Source: Acidobacteriota bacterium (GTDB taxonomy: Bacteria > Acidobacteriota > Aminicenantia > UBA2199). Taken from it: DNA of 7,264 nt. The notes beneath the pieces were generated by a model. That model had not been told where the DNA came from. It saw nothing but the letters and a program-made list of their open reading frames with translations, and searched no databases. Within the stretch, counting starts at the first letter, position 1; every line of letters starts with the position of its first letter. Made by a program: the position numbers and the translations under genes. The stretch is taken from assembly GCA_028749105.1 (NCBI GenBank), contig JAQUQF010000087.1, positions 1 to 7,264 on the forward strand, read 5' to 3'. Positions 1 to 5,396 of this stretch are shown piece after piece.

Positions 1-113
1 ATTCTCATGATCATTTTCAAGATCGGATAAGCCAGCAAAGGAAATCGGGGCCCGCTTCTCCGCGTCCCGGCCGCAGGAAGATAAACTTCATAAAATAAAA
101 TATCAAAAAAACA

Positions 114-136
114 TTGAAATTCAAAAGACACTTTTG
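114..136. promoter_or_regulatory. Overlapping short inverted repeats, possible operator
   Basis: CAAAAG (122-127) and CTTTTG (131-136) form a perfect 6-base inverted repeat around ACA. Overlapping it on the left, TTGAA (114-118) and TTCAA (120-124) form a second perfect dyad around one base. Both lie between or over the candidate -35 and -10 boxes just upstream of the activator gene, a plausible place for a repressor or autoregulatory site. In AT-rich DNA such short dyads also arise by chance. Confidence 0.3.
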
Positions 137-143
137 GTAGAAT
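114..143 (+). promoter_or_regulatory. Possible sigma-70-type promoter of the activator gene
   Basis: TTGAAA (114-119) and TAGAAT (138-143) each match the -35 and -10 consensus at five of six positions and are separated by 18 bases. The predicted transcript would start near 150, giving a very short leader that begins at or inside the Shine-Dalgarno sequence (AGGGA, 148-152). That is awkward, so this may be a chance match in AT-rich DNA. Confidence 0.3.
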
Positions 144-160
144 TGTCAGGGAAAAAGCAA

Positions 161-1585
161 ATGCCAACGGAAAATGTTTTGATCATTCATTCCGACAAGG
201 TGGGCAGCGAGAGGATCAGCAAAGCCGTCAGCCAGATGGGGCATGCCCCGACCGTCGTCCATACGCTGGCCGAGGGGCTCCAGAAAGCCCGATCCGGGCC
301 GTTCGCCGTCGTGTTCCTCGAATCGCAGCTTCCCGACGGCTCCGGCCTGGACAGCATTGCCAAAATAAAGTCCAGCGGCTACTTCCCGGAAATCATCATC
401 ATCAGCGGTTTCGCCGATCCCGATGAGGCGGAGCTGGCCATCACCAACGGCGCCTGGGATTACCTCGAAAAGCCGGTTTCGCTTGAACTCATCAAGCTGC
501 ACATCGACCGCATCCATGAATTCCGGGCCGAGAAGGGACTCCGCAAACCCGCCATCGCCCTGGAAAGGAAGGAGATCATCGGCAGCGCCGAACGGCTCGA
601 AACGAGCTTTGAACTCCTGGCCCAGGCCGCGCAAAGCGATGTCAATGTTCTCATCACCGGCGAAAGCGGAACCGGGAAAGAGCTTTTTGCCAAGGCGATC
701 CACATGAACAGCCGCAGGGCCGCGGGCAATTTTGTCATCGTCGACTGCACGGCCTTGCCGGAAACGCTCGTGGAAAGCGTTCTTTTCGGGCATGTGCGCG
801 GTTCATTCACCGGGGCCTATGTCAGCCAGGAAGGGCTGGTCAAGCAGGCCGACAAGGGGACCCTGTTTCTCGACGAGATCGGCGAGCTGCCGCTGGCGAT
901 CCAGAAGAGCTTCCTGCGGGTCATCCAGGAACACCGCTTCCGCCCGGTGGGAGGGAGCCAGGAGATCAGCAGCGATTTCAGGCTGGTGGGGGCGACCAAC
1001 CGCAACCTGGAGAACATGGTGCGGGAGGGGCAATTCCGCGAGGACCTGCTCTACCGGCTGCGCTCGCTGGTGATCGAATTGCCGCCCTTGCGCGAATGCC
1101 GCGAAGACCTCAAGGAATTGACCTTGCATTACATGGGCACTCTCTGCCAGCGGTTCGGGCTGGAGCCCAAAGGGTTCTCCCAGGAATTCTGGCATACCGT
1201 CAGCAATTACAAATGGCCGGGGAACGTCCGGGAACTGATCCAGGCGCTGGAGAAGGCATTGCTTGCCTCCAAGGAGGAACCCATTCTCTACCCGGTCCAC
1301 CTGCCCACGTATATTCGCATCCAGGTCGCGCGCAACGGCATTCAAAGGAAGCATGCCGGACTGGAAAAGCCAGCGACCGACACGACCGCTCCCGCGGCGC
1401 CGGCCACCTTGAAGGAGTTTCACCAGAAGACCGTTTCAGAAGCGGAGAAGCAGTATTTCAAGGACCTGATGGAATCGGTCGCGGGAAATATCGATGAAGC
1501 CTGCCGGATCTCCGGCTTGTCCCGCTCTCGGCTCTACTCGCTTCTTAAAAAATACCGGCTGGCAGCCAAATTTCAAGCCGATTGA
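161..1585 (+). CDS. Sigma-54-dependent transcriptional activator (NtrC type) with atypical receiver domain
   Basis: This is a 474-residue bacterial enhancer-binding protein that should use ATP hydrolysis to remodel sigma-54 RNA polymerase. The ATG at 161 is chosen over an in-frame TTG at 134 because AGGGA (148-152) lies 8 bases before it. An N-terminal receiver-like domain (about 5-120) keeps Ser82 and Lys104 (EKP), but has His10-Ser11 where the acidic pair should be and Glu54 in place of the phospho-accepting Asp (FLESQLPDG). The AAA+ domain (about 139-385) has Walker A GESGTGKE (167-174), the sigma-54 contact loop as GSFTGA (214-219; GAFTGA is commonest), Walker B GTLFLDEI (233-240), arginine residues in FREDLLYRL (292-300) and WPGNVREL (352-359). 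An Ala/Pro/Thr-rich linker (about 399-416) leads to a Fis-type helix-turn-helix (GNIDEACRISGLSRSRLYSLL, 442-462). No histidine kinase gene is in the window. The likely target is the sigma-54-type promoter at 2315-2332; receiver control may be by phosphomimicry or protein contact. Confidence 0.95.
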   Translation: MPTENVLIIHSDKVGSERISKAVSQMGHAPTVVHTLAEGLQKARSGPFAVVFLESQLPDGSGLDSIAKIKSSGYFPEIIIISGFADPDEAELAITNGAWDYLEKPVSLELIKLHIDRIHEFRAEKGLRKPAIALERKEIIGSAERLETSFELLAQAAQSDVNVLITGESGTGKELFAKAIHMNSRRAAGNFVIVDCTALPETLVESVLFGHVRGSFTGAYVSQEGLVKQADKGTLFLDEIGELPLAIQKSFLRVIQEHRFRPVGGSQEISSDFRLVGATNRNLENMVREGQFREDLLYRLRSLVIELPPLRECREDLKELTLHYMGTLCQRFGLEPKGFSQEFWHTVSNYKWPGNVRELIQALEKALLASKEEPILYPVHLPTYIRIQVARNGIQRKHAGLEKPATDTTAPAAPATLKEFHQKTVSEAEKQYFKDLMESVAGNIDEACRISGLSRSRLYSLLKKYRLAAKFQAD

Positions 1586-1599
1586 TCCCGGCTGTCTCC

Positions 1600-1617
1600 C
1601 GGGGCACACCTTCCCCG
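1600..1617. other. Small hairpin after the activator gene
   Basis: CGGGG (1600-1604) and CCCCG (1613-1617) can pair as a 5-base stem around an 8-base loop, 14 bases after the activator stop. There is no T-run behind it, so it is not a convincing intrinsic terminator, and read-through into the receiver-like gene is possible. Confidence 0.25.
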
Positions 1618-1622
1618 TCGAA

Positions 1623-1640
1623 TTGGCATCATTCTTGATT
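1623..1640 (+). promoter_or_regulatory. Weak sigma-54-like -24/-12 candidate upstream of the receiver-like gene
   Basis: The stretch TTGGCATCATTCTTGATT has a strong -24 box (TTGGCA; GG at 1625-1626) and TTGA at the -12 position with exactly 10 bases between GG and the expected GC. The near-invariant C of the -12 GC is A here (1638), which weakens the case. If used, transcription would start near 1650, leaving about 48 bases of leader before the ATG at 1698. TTGGCA could equally be a -35 box, but I see no good -10 at 16-18 bases. Confidence 0.3.
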
Positions 1641-1697
1641 GATCATTATTGAAAAGAAGCAAAATCGATTCTTATTTTTCAAGGAGGTCATCCGAAT

Positions 1698-2126
1698 ATG
1701 CAACTCCTTTTTTATGCCAGCAAAAATGACGAAAATGAAAATAGACTGGATGCCGCGATCCGTTCCGTGACTCCGGGAGGGACGGTCGAACGTTTCGTCA
1801 CGTTGGATGATTTTCGCAATCGCCTGCGCAGCATCGTCGAGCCGAATTCCATCATGGTCCTGGCCGCGGTCGACCGCGAAGAGCTGCTGGAAATGCAGGC
1901 CTATCGCGACATGCTGACCGAGATTTTCATCATCCTGGTCCTCCCCGATCGGCAGGAGAGCACCATCAAGCTGGCCCATCTTTTGAGGCCGCGGTTCTTA
2001 AGCCAAGTCGATGATGATTTCTCCGAACTGAATCAGATCATTGCCAAAATAATCCAGACTCCCCATGGCCCGCCGCCATCCCCGATTGCTTCCGGAACCC
2101 CTTCCGACATTTCCGGGACGCCATGA
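1698..2126 (+). CDS. Small receiver-like (pseudo-receiver) protein, function unknown
   Basis: This is a 142-residue cytoplasmic protein with a strong Shine-Dalgarno (AAGGAGGT, 1681-1688) 9 bases before its ATG. I do not recognise a named family. The order of hydrophobic strands and amphipathic helices resembles a CheY-like fold: strands near 2-8 (QLLFYAS), 30-36, 51-58 (SIMVLAAV), 77-83 (FIILVLP) and 98-104 (PRFLSQV), closing with a helix at 107-119. The phosphorylation residues are not in place: no acidic pair follows strand 1, the end of strand 3 reads Ala-Ala-Val-Asp, and PRF stands where Lys-Pro is expected. Residues 121-142 are a Pro/Ser/Gly/Thr-rich, probably disordered tail. It begins 112 bases after the sigma-54 activator on the same strand, so joint transcription and a role as a protein-contact partner are possible. 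The fold assignment is inference from pattern alone; that the gene is real is much more certain. Confidence 0.8.
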   Translation: MQLLFYASKNDENENRLDAAIRSVTPGGTVERFVTLDDFRNRLRSIVEPNSIMVLAAVDREELLEMQAYRDMLTEIFIILVLPDRQESTIKLAHLLRPRFLSQVDDDFSELNQIIAKIIQTPHGPPPSPIASGTPSDISGTP

Positions 2127-2314
2127 CAAATGATGGCGCGGCATGGACCCGGTCAGAAAGGAAGTCCCGGGGAAAAAGATAAATTACTGATAAATGAGAT
2201 AATTCTCGTCTATTAGGACGATTTAAAAACTAGCCCCAAATCCGAATTCATCTGATCCCGGGATGTTTGTCCGGGAAAAGGGGGGGGCCGGACACCCGGC
2301 AGAAGCAATGCGGC
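2127..2314. promoter_or_regulatory. Upstream regulatory region of the outer-membrane protein gene
   Basis: This is the non-coding stretch between the receiver-like gene and the -24/-12 promoter. In order it contains: a CGCCAT/ATGGCG dyad overlapping the end of the receiver-like gene (2119-2138); an AT-rich patch (about 2174-2230) with the repeats and dyad listed separately; a perfect 10-base palindrome ATCCCGGGAT (2255-2264), whose TCCCGG can alternatively pair with CCGGGA at 2271-2276; a run of eight G (2280-2287); and GCCGG/CCGGC around ACAC (2287-2300). I see no open reading frame with a ribosome-binding site here. Confidence 0.5.
2178..2221. promoter_or_regulatory. Candidate enhancer (upstream activating sequence): GATAAAT repeats plus dyad
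   Basis: GATAAAT occurs at 2178-2184 and 2189-2195, with a shortened GATAAT at 2198-2203, so the repeats start 11 and 9 bases apart, about one helical turn each. Directly after them TCGTC (2206-2210) and GACGA (2217-2221) form a perfect 5-base dyad around TATTAG. Relative to the transcription start predicted from the -24/-12 promoter (about 2342) these lie roughly 120-165 bases upstream, the usual distance for sites bound by sigma-54 activators. Which of the two motifs, if either, the activator binds is unknown. Confidence 0.4.
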
Positions 2315-2332
2315 TTGGTACTAAAAATGCTT
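2315..2332 (+). promoter_or_regulatory. Sigma-54 (-24/-12) promoter of the outer-membrane protein gene
   Basis: TTGGTACTAAAAATGCTT matches the sigma-54 consensus YTGGCACGNNNNTTGCW: the invariant GG (2317-2318) and GC (2329-2330) are 10 bases apart, the A and C of the -24 box are present, and TGCT fills most of the -12 box. The deviations are C to T at 2319, G to T at 2322 and T to A at 2327. Transcription would begin near 2342, giving a leader of about 35 bases with the ribosome-binding site GGAGG at 2366-2370. The sigma-54 activator gene two genes upstream supports the call. Confidence 0.7.
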
Positions 2333-2376
2333 GGGTAGTAGTGGAATAGTCGAAACATCTAAAATGGAGGTTTTAT

Positions 2377-2982
2377 ATGTTTAAAAAAATCATTATTGTT
2401 CTGGCGGCAACGATTTTTCTCGCCGTTGCCGTCCCGCTCTCCGCGCAGCAAGTGCTGATGAACTCGGCCGAGACGATCAACAAAGGCAATCTCAAGCTGG
2501 CCGTTTTCCCGACCGTGCTGTTCGGCAAGAACGGCGGCGACTCGCTGTGGGGCGTGGCCGGCCGTTTCGGCTACGGGCTCACGCCGAGCCTGGACATCGA
2601 GGCCAAGGCAGCCTTCTTCAAGGGACTCAAATACTTCGGGGTCGATGTCGAGTATTGGTTCCTCAAAGGGGAGAATTTCAACATCTCGGCGGCGCTGGGC
2701 GGACACATGACCGATGTCAATGGCGGCGGAGACAGCAAGGGCATCGACACGGCGCTCCTGGCCAGCACCAGGCCGGCGAAGAGCCTGGAGGTCTACGGAG
2801 GCCTGATGCTCTCCTTCGATTCGGTCAAGAACGCGGACAACTACACCCTGGCGCATCTCGTGCCGGGGATCGAGTACCGCATAAATGAAGATCTCGATTT
2901 CCTGGCTGAGGTCGGCATCGCCCTCAATGACAATTCCCGCAGTTATGCCAGCGTCGGCCTGGCGCTGTACCTGATGCGCTAG
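2377..2982 (+). CDS. Secreted small outer-membrane beta-barrel protein
   Basis: This is a 201-residue protein starting at the ATG 6 bases after GGAGG (2366-2370). Residues 1-23 form a Sec signal peptide: positively charged start (Lys3, Lys4), hydrophobic core 5-19, and a probable cleavage after Ala23 in PLSA/QQ. The mature part of about 178 residues is rich in alternating polar/hydrophobic strands ending in aromatic or Gly-rich turns, for example LKLAVFPTVLFG, WGVAGRFGYGL, YFGVDVEYWFL and SVGLALYLMR. This fits a small outer-membrane barrel of perhaps eight strands. The last residue is Arg and not the usual terminal aromatic, though the final strand is otherwise barrel-like. It lies behind the sigma-54 promoter at 2315-2332 and is followed by its own terminator, so it is probably a single-gene transcript controlled by the nearby activator. 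Its cargo or role is unknown; porin-like or structural functions are equally possible. Confidence 0.85.
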   Translation: MFKKIIIVLAATIFLAVAVPLSAQQVLMNSAETINKGNLKLAVFPTVLFGKNGGDSLWGVAGRFGYGLTPSLDIEAKAAFFKGLKYFGVDVEYWFLKGENFNISAALGGHMTDVNGGGDSKGIDTALLASTRPAKSLEVYGGLMLSFDSVKNADNYTLAHLVPGIEYRINEDLDFLAEVGIALNDNSRSYASVGLALYLMR

Positions 2983-2990
2983 AGTTTCCT

Positions 2991-3018
2991 GTCCGGGGAA
3001 GCAGAGCCTTTTCCGGAC
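2991..3018. other. Hairpin directly after the outer-membrane protein gene
   Basis: GTCCGG (2991-2996) pairs with CCGGAC (3013-3018), and the following GGAA can extend the stem against TTTT with two G-U pairs, leaving an 8-base loop. No T-run follows, so it may protect the 3' end of the mRNA or be incidental, upstream of the real terminator at 3050-3079. Confidence 0.35.
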
Positions 3019-3049
3019 CGGGGGAAAAGGGGAAGAGGGAATCGAGCTA

Positions 3050-3079
3050 GGGGCGACCGGCCGGTCGCCCCACTTTTTT
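3050..3079 (+). terminator. Intrinsic terminator with perfect palindromic stem
   Basis: GGGGCGACCGG (3050-3060) is followed at once by its exact reverse complement (3061-3071), giving a perfect 22-base palindrome, then ACTTTTTT (3072-3079). In RNA this makes a very stable GC stem with a minimal loop followed by a U-run, a textbook rho-independent terminator for the outer-membrane protein gene. Shorter imperfect arms continue outward (AAGAGGGAA at 3033-3041 against TTCCCTCTT at 3078-3086), so the whole region 3024-3095 folds as one long imperfect hairpin. A dispersed palindromic repeat reused as a terminator is an alternative. Confidence 0.75.
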
Positions 3080-3132
3080 CCCTCTTGCTTTTTCCTTTCC
3101 CTGCTTTTCCGCTTTCTCAATGACAAGGAATC

Positions 3133-5370
3133 ATGTCAAAACCTGAATTGAATATCGCCTTCGTCGGCAACTACTCTCCGCGCATCTGCGGCATCGCCAC
3201 GTTCACCACCGACTTGTGCGAGGCGGTCGCCGGGCAGCTGGGGCGCCGCTCGAACGTCTTCGCCGTCGCAGTCAACGACACCGAGCAGGGATACGCCTAT
3301 CCCAACCGCGTGGAATTCACCATCCAGAAAAACCAGCAGAGCGATTATTACGAGGCGGCCAATTTCATCAACGCCAGCAACGCCGACGTGGCCTGCGTCC
3401 AGCACGAATACGGGATCTACGGCGGCTGGGACGGCATTTATATCCTCTCCCTGGTCTCCAGCCTCAGCGTGCCGGTGGTCGTGGTGCTGCATACGGTGCT
3501 GAAAAACCCCACCCCCAACCAGAAAAAGATCATCCAGGAGATGGCCCAGCGGGCGGGGCGGCTGGTCGTGATGAGCGAGCTGGCCGTGACCCTGCTGCAG
3601 CAGGTCTATGCCGTGCCGGCGGAAAAGATCGCGCGGCTCTATCACGGCACGCCCGACTTCGCCTCGCAGGACAACAACCGCTACAAAAAACGCTTCCAGG
3701 TGGAGGGGAACCAGACGCTGCTGACCTTCGGCCTGCTTAGTCCCAACAAGGGGATCGAGACGGTCATCCGGGCTCTCCCCGGTCTGGTGAGGGAATTCCC
3801 CAAGCTGATCTATGTGGTGCTGGGGAAAACCCATCCCAACATCCTCAAGGAGTATGGGGAGAAATACCGCACCAGCCTGGTGGCGCTGGTCGACAAGCTG
3901 GGGCTGGGGGAGCATGTGATCTTCGACGACCGCTTCGTCAGCCTGGAGGAACTCTGCGCCTGGCTGCTGGCGGCGGACATCTACGTCACCCCTTATTTGA
4001 ACGAAGCGCAGATCGTCAGCGGCACCCTGTCCTATGCGGTCGGCGCCGGCACGGCCATCATCTCCACCCCATACTGGTACGCCCAAGAGCTGCTTGCCGA
4101 TGATCGCGGGCTGCTGTTCGGCTTTGCCGACTCCACGGCGCTGGCCGCCGCCCTGCGCGACCTGCTGGCGGACAGGGCCAAGCTGAAGGCGCTGCGCGCC
4201 AGGACCTATCGTTTCGGGCGGCAGATGCGCTGGGAGATCGTCGCCGCAAAGTACCTGGAGCTGTTCCAGCACACGGAACTGGCCGCGGGCAAAAGGTCGA
4301 TGGTCCTTAAAACGCCCCCCCTGCTGCTGCGCGAGCCGCCGTTCGACCTGGCGCACCTGAAGCGCCTTACCGATGACACGGGACTGATCCAGCATGCCAA
4401 GTACATCGTTCCCGACCGGCATACGGGCTATTGCCTGGACGACAACTCCCGGGCGCTGATGCTATGCGCCGGCGCCTATTCCCTCCTGCGCGATGAAAAT
4501 GCCAAGAAACTGATCTCCACCTATTTCAGCTTCACCCATTTCACTCAGAATCCCGACGGGCGCTTCCATAATTTCATGGATTACCAGCGCCGCTTCCAGG
4601 ATGAGGCCGGTTCGGACGATTCGTTCGGCAGGGCGCTCTGGGCATTGGGCTACATCATCTGGCGGCCGCCCCGCGACGCCCATCGCTCCCTGGCTTTCGA
4701 ATGCTTCCAGAAGGCGCTGCCGCACGTGCGCGGGTTGAACCTGCGCGGCAAGTCCCTGGCCATGCTGGGCCTGGCCGCCTACCTGCGCTGCTACCAGGGG
4801 GATGAGAGCGTCGCAGGGCTGCTGCGCGAATGCGCCGATTATCTCTTGGCCTTGTACAAGGAGGTGGCCGACGGCGACTGGCGTTGGTTCGAGAATATCA
4901 TCTGCTACGACAACGGCATCATGCCCATGGCCCTGTTTCAAACCTATGCCCTGCTGCACGAAGACAAATATCTGCAGGTGGCCAAGGAAACGCTGGAGTT
5001 CCTGGAAAAGAACCTGATCCATGACGGCCGCCTTTCCATCATCGGCAGCAACGGCTGGTACAAAAGGGGCGGCGCCAGGGCGCAGTACGACCAGCAGCCC
5101 ATCGACGCGACCGCGATGGTCCTGGCCTACCAGTCGGCGTACTGGGTCACCCAGGACAAGGAATATTTGAAGAAGATGCGCCTGGCCTTCGGCTGGTTCC
5201 TGGGCGAGAACGACATGGGCATGTCCCTGTACGACGACGAGACCAAGGGCTGCGCCGACGGCCTGCTGGCAGAAGGGGTCAGCCTGAACCAGGGGGGAGA
5301 AAGCACGGTTTCCTTCCTCATGGCGCTGCTGGCCATGATCGAGGAATACGAAATCGCCGGCGCGGTTTAA
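3133..5370 (+). CDS. GT4-like glycosyltransferase fused to a C-terminal alpha/alpha-toroid-like domain
   Basis: This 745-residue protein has no signal peptide and is probably cytoplasmic. The N-terminal half (about 5-385) is a GT-B glycosyltransferase of the GT4 type: FVGNYSPRICGIATFT (10-25), VQHEYGIYGG (89-98), LHTV (119-122), the KGIETVIRALP nucleotide-sugar domain start (206-216) and VTPYLNEAQIVSGTLSYAVG (285-304). In that last segment the usual EX7E pair appears as Gln293 and Tyr301. The C-terminal half (about 400-740) is helical with conserved-looking loops: YCLDDNSRAL (433-442), GRFHNFMDY (476-484), GSDDSFGRALWALG (493-506), NGIMPMAL (594-601) and GWYKRGGARAQYDQQPIDATA (641-661, key residues Trp642, Asp653, Asp658). 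This suggests a six-hairpin-type toroid as in some glycosidases, but I cannot name its family. The start has AAGGA (3125-3129) only 3 bases before ATG. The gene converges on the GH130 gene, suggesting shared oligosaccharide metabolism; the sugar is unknown. Confidence 0.88.
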   Translation: MSKPELNIAFVGNYSPRICGIATFTTDLCEAVAGQLGRRSNVFAVAVNDTEQGYAYPNRVEFTIQKNQQSDYYEAANFINASNADVACVQHEYGIYGGWDGIYILSLVSSLSVPVVVVLHTVLKNPTPNQKKIIQEMAQRAGRLVVMSELAVTLLQQVYAVPAEKIARLYHGTPDFASQDNNRYKKRFQVEGNQTLLTFGLLSPNKGIETVIRALPGLVREFPKLIYVVLGKTHPNILKEYGEKYRTSLVALVDKLGLGEHVIFDDRFVSLEELCAWLLAADIYVTPYLNEAQIVSGTLSYAVGAGTAIISTPYWYAQELLADDRGLLFGFADSTALAAALRDLLADRAKLKALRARTYRFGRQMRWEIVAAKYLELFQHTELAAGKRSMVLKTPPLLLREPPFDLAHLKRLTDDTGLIQHAKYIVPDRHTGYCLDDNSRALMLCAGAYSLLRDENAKKLISTYFSFTHFTQNPDGRFHNFMDYQRRFQDEAGSDDSFGRALWALGYIIWRPPRDAHRSLAFECFQKALPHVRGLNLRGKSLAMLGLAAYLRCYQGDESVAGLLRECADYLLALYKEVADGDWRWFENIICYDNGIMPMALFQTYALLHEDKYLQVAKETLEFLEKNLIHDGRLSIIGSNGWYKRGGARAQYDQQPIDATAMVLAYQSAYWVTQDKEYLKKMRLAFGWFLGENDMGMSLYDDETKGCADGLLAEGVSLNQGGESTVSFLMALLAMIEEYEIAGAV

Positions 5371-5396
5371 AACGGGGACTTCGCGGCTCTGCCGGG

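Larger units (their letters stand above)
1..160. other. 5' intergenic stretch before the activator gene
   Basis: No gene can be supported here. The first part (about 30-80) is GC-rich, and 80-160 is markedly AT-rich compared with the coding DNA around it, as expected of a promoter region. Two + strand frames are open from the left edge (stops at 28-30 and 96-98) and either could be the tail of an upstream gene, but nothing distinguishes them. The AT-rich part contains the candidate promoter and inverted repeats listed separately. Confidence 0.5.

Noticed and set aside
1..98. Possible C-terminal tail of an upstream + strand gene ending at 28-30 or 96-98.
   Set aside because: Both frames are open from the window edge but too short to judge; neither has recognisable sequence.
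134..160. TTG at 134 as the start of the sigma-54 activator.
   Set aside because: No ribosome-binding site precedes it, whereas AGGGA is well placed before the ATG at 161, where receiver homology begins.
146..1423. Minus-strand frames opposite the sigma-54 activator (146-793 and 803-1423).
   Set aside because: They mirror conserved AAA+ coding sequence in another frame and contain no coherent domain or ribosome-binding site.
2119..2138. CGCCAT/ATGGCG hairpin at the end of the receiver-like gene as a terminator.
   Set aside because: It has a 6-base stem with an 8-base loop but no T-run, and it overlaps the stop codon; not enough for a terminator call.
2359..3126. Minus-strand open frame of 255 codons opposite the outer-membrane protein gene.
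   Set aside because: It runs through the terminator palindrome and the barrel gene, has a Lys/Arg/Glu-rich start made from the T/C-rich tract at 3073-3118, and shows no recognisable domain.
3120..3150. ATG at 3120 just before the glycosyltransferase start.
   Set aside because: It is in another frame, has no ribosome-binding site and gives only a very short peptide; the ATG at 3133 begins the GT-B fold at the expected place.
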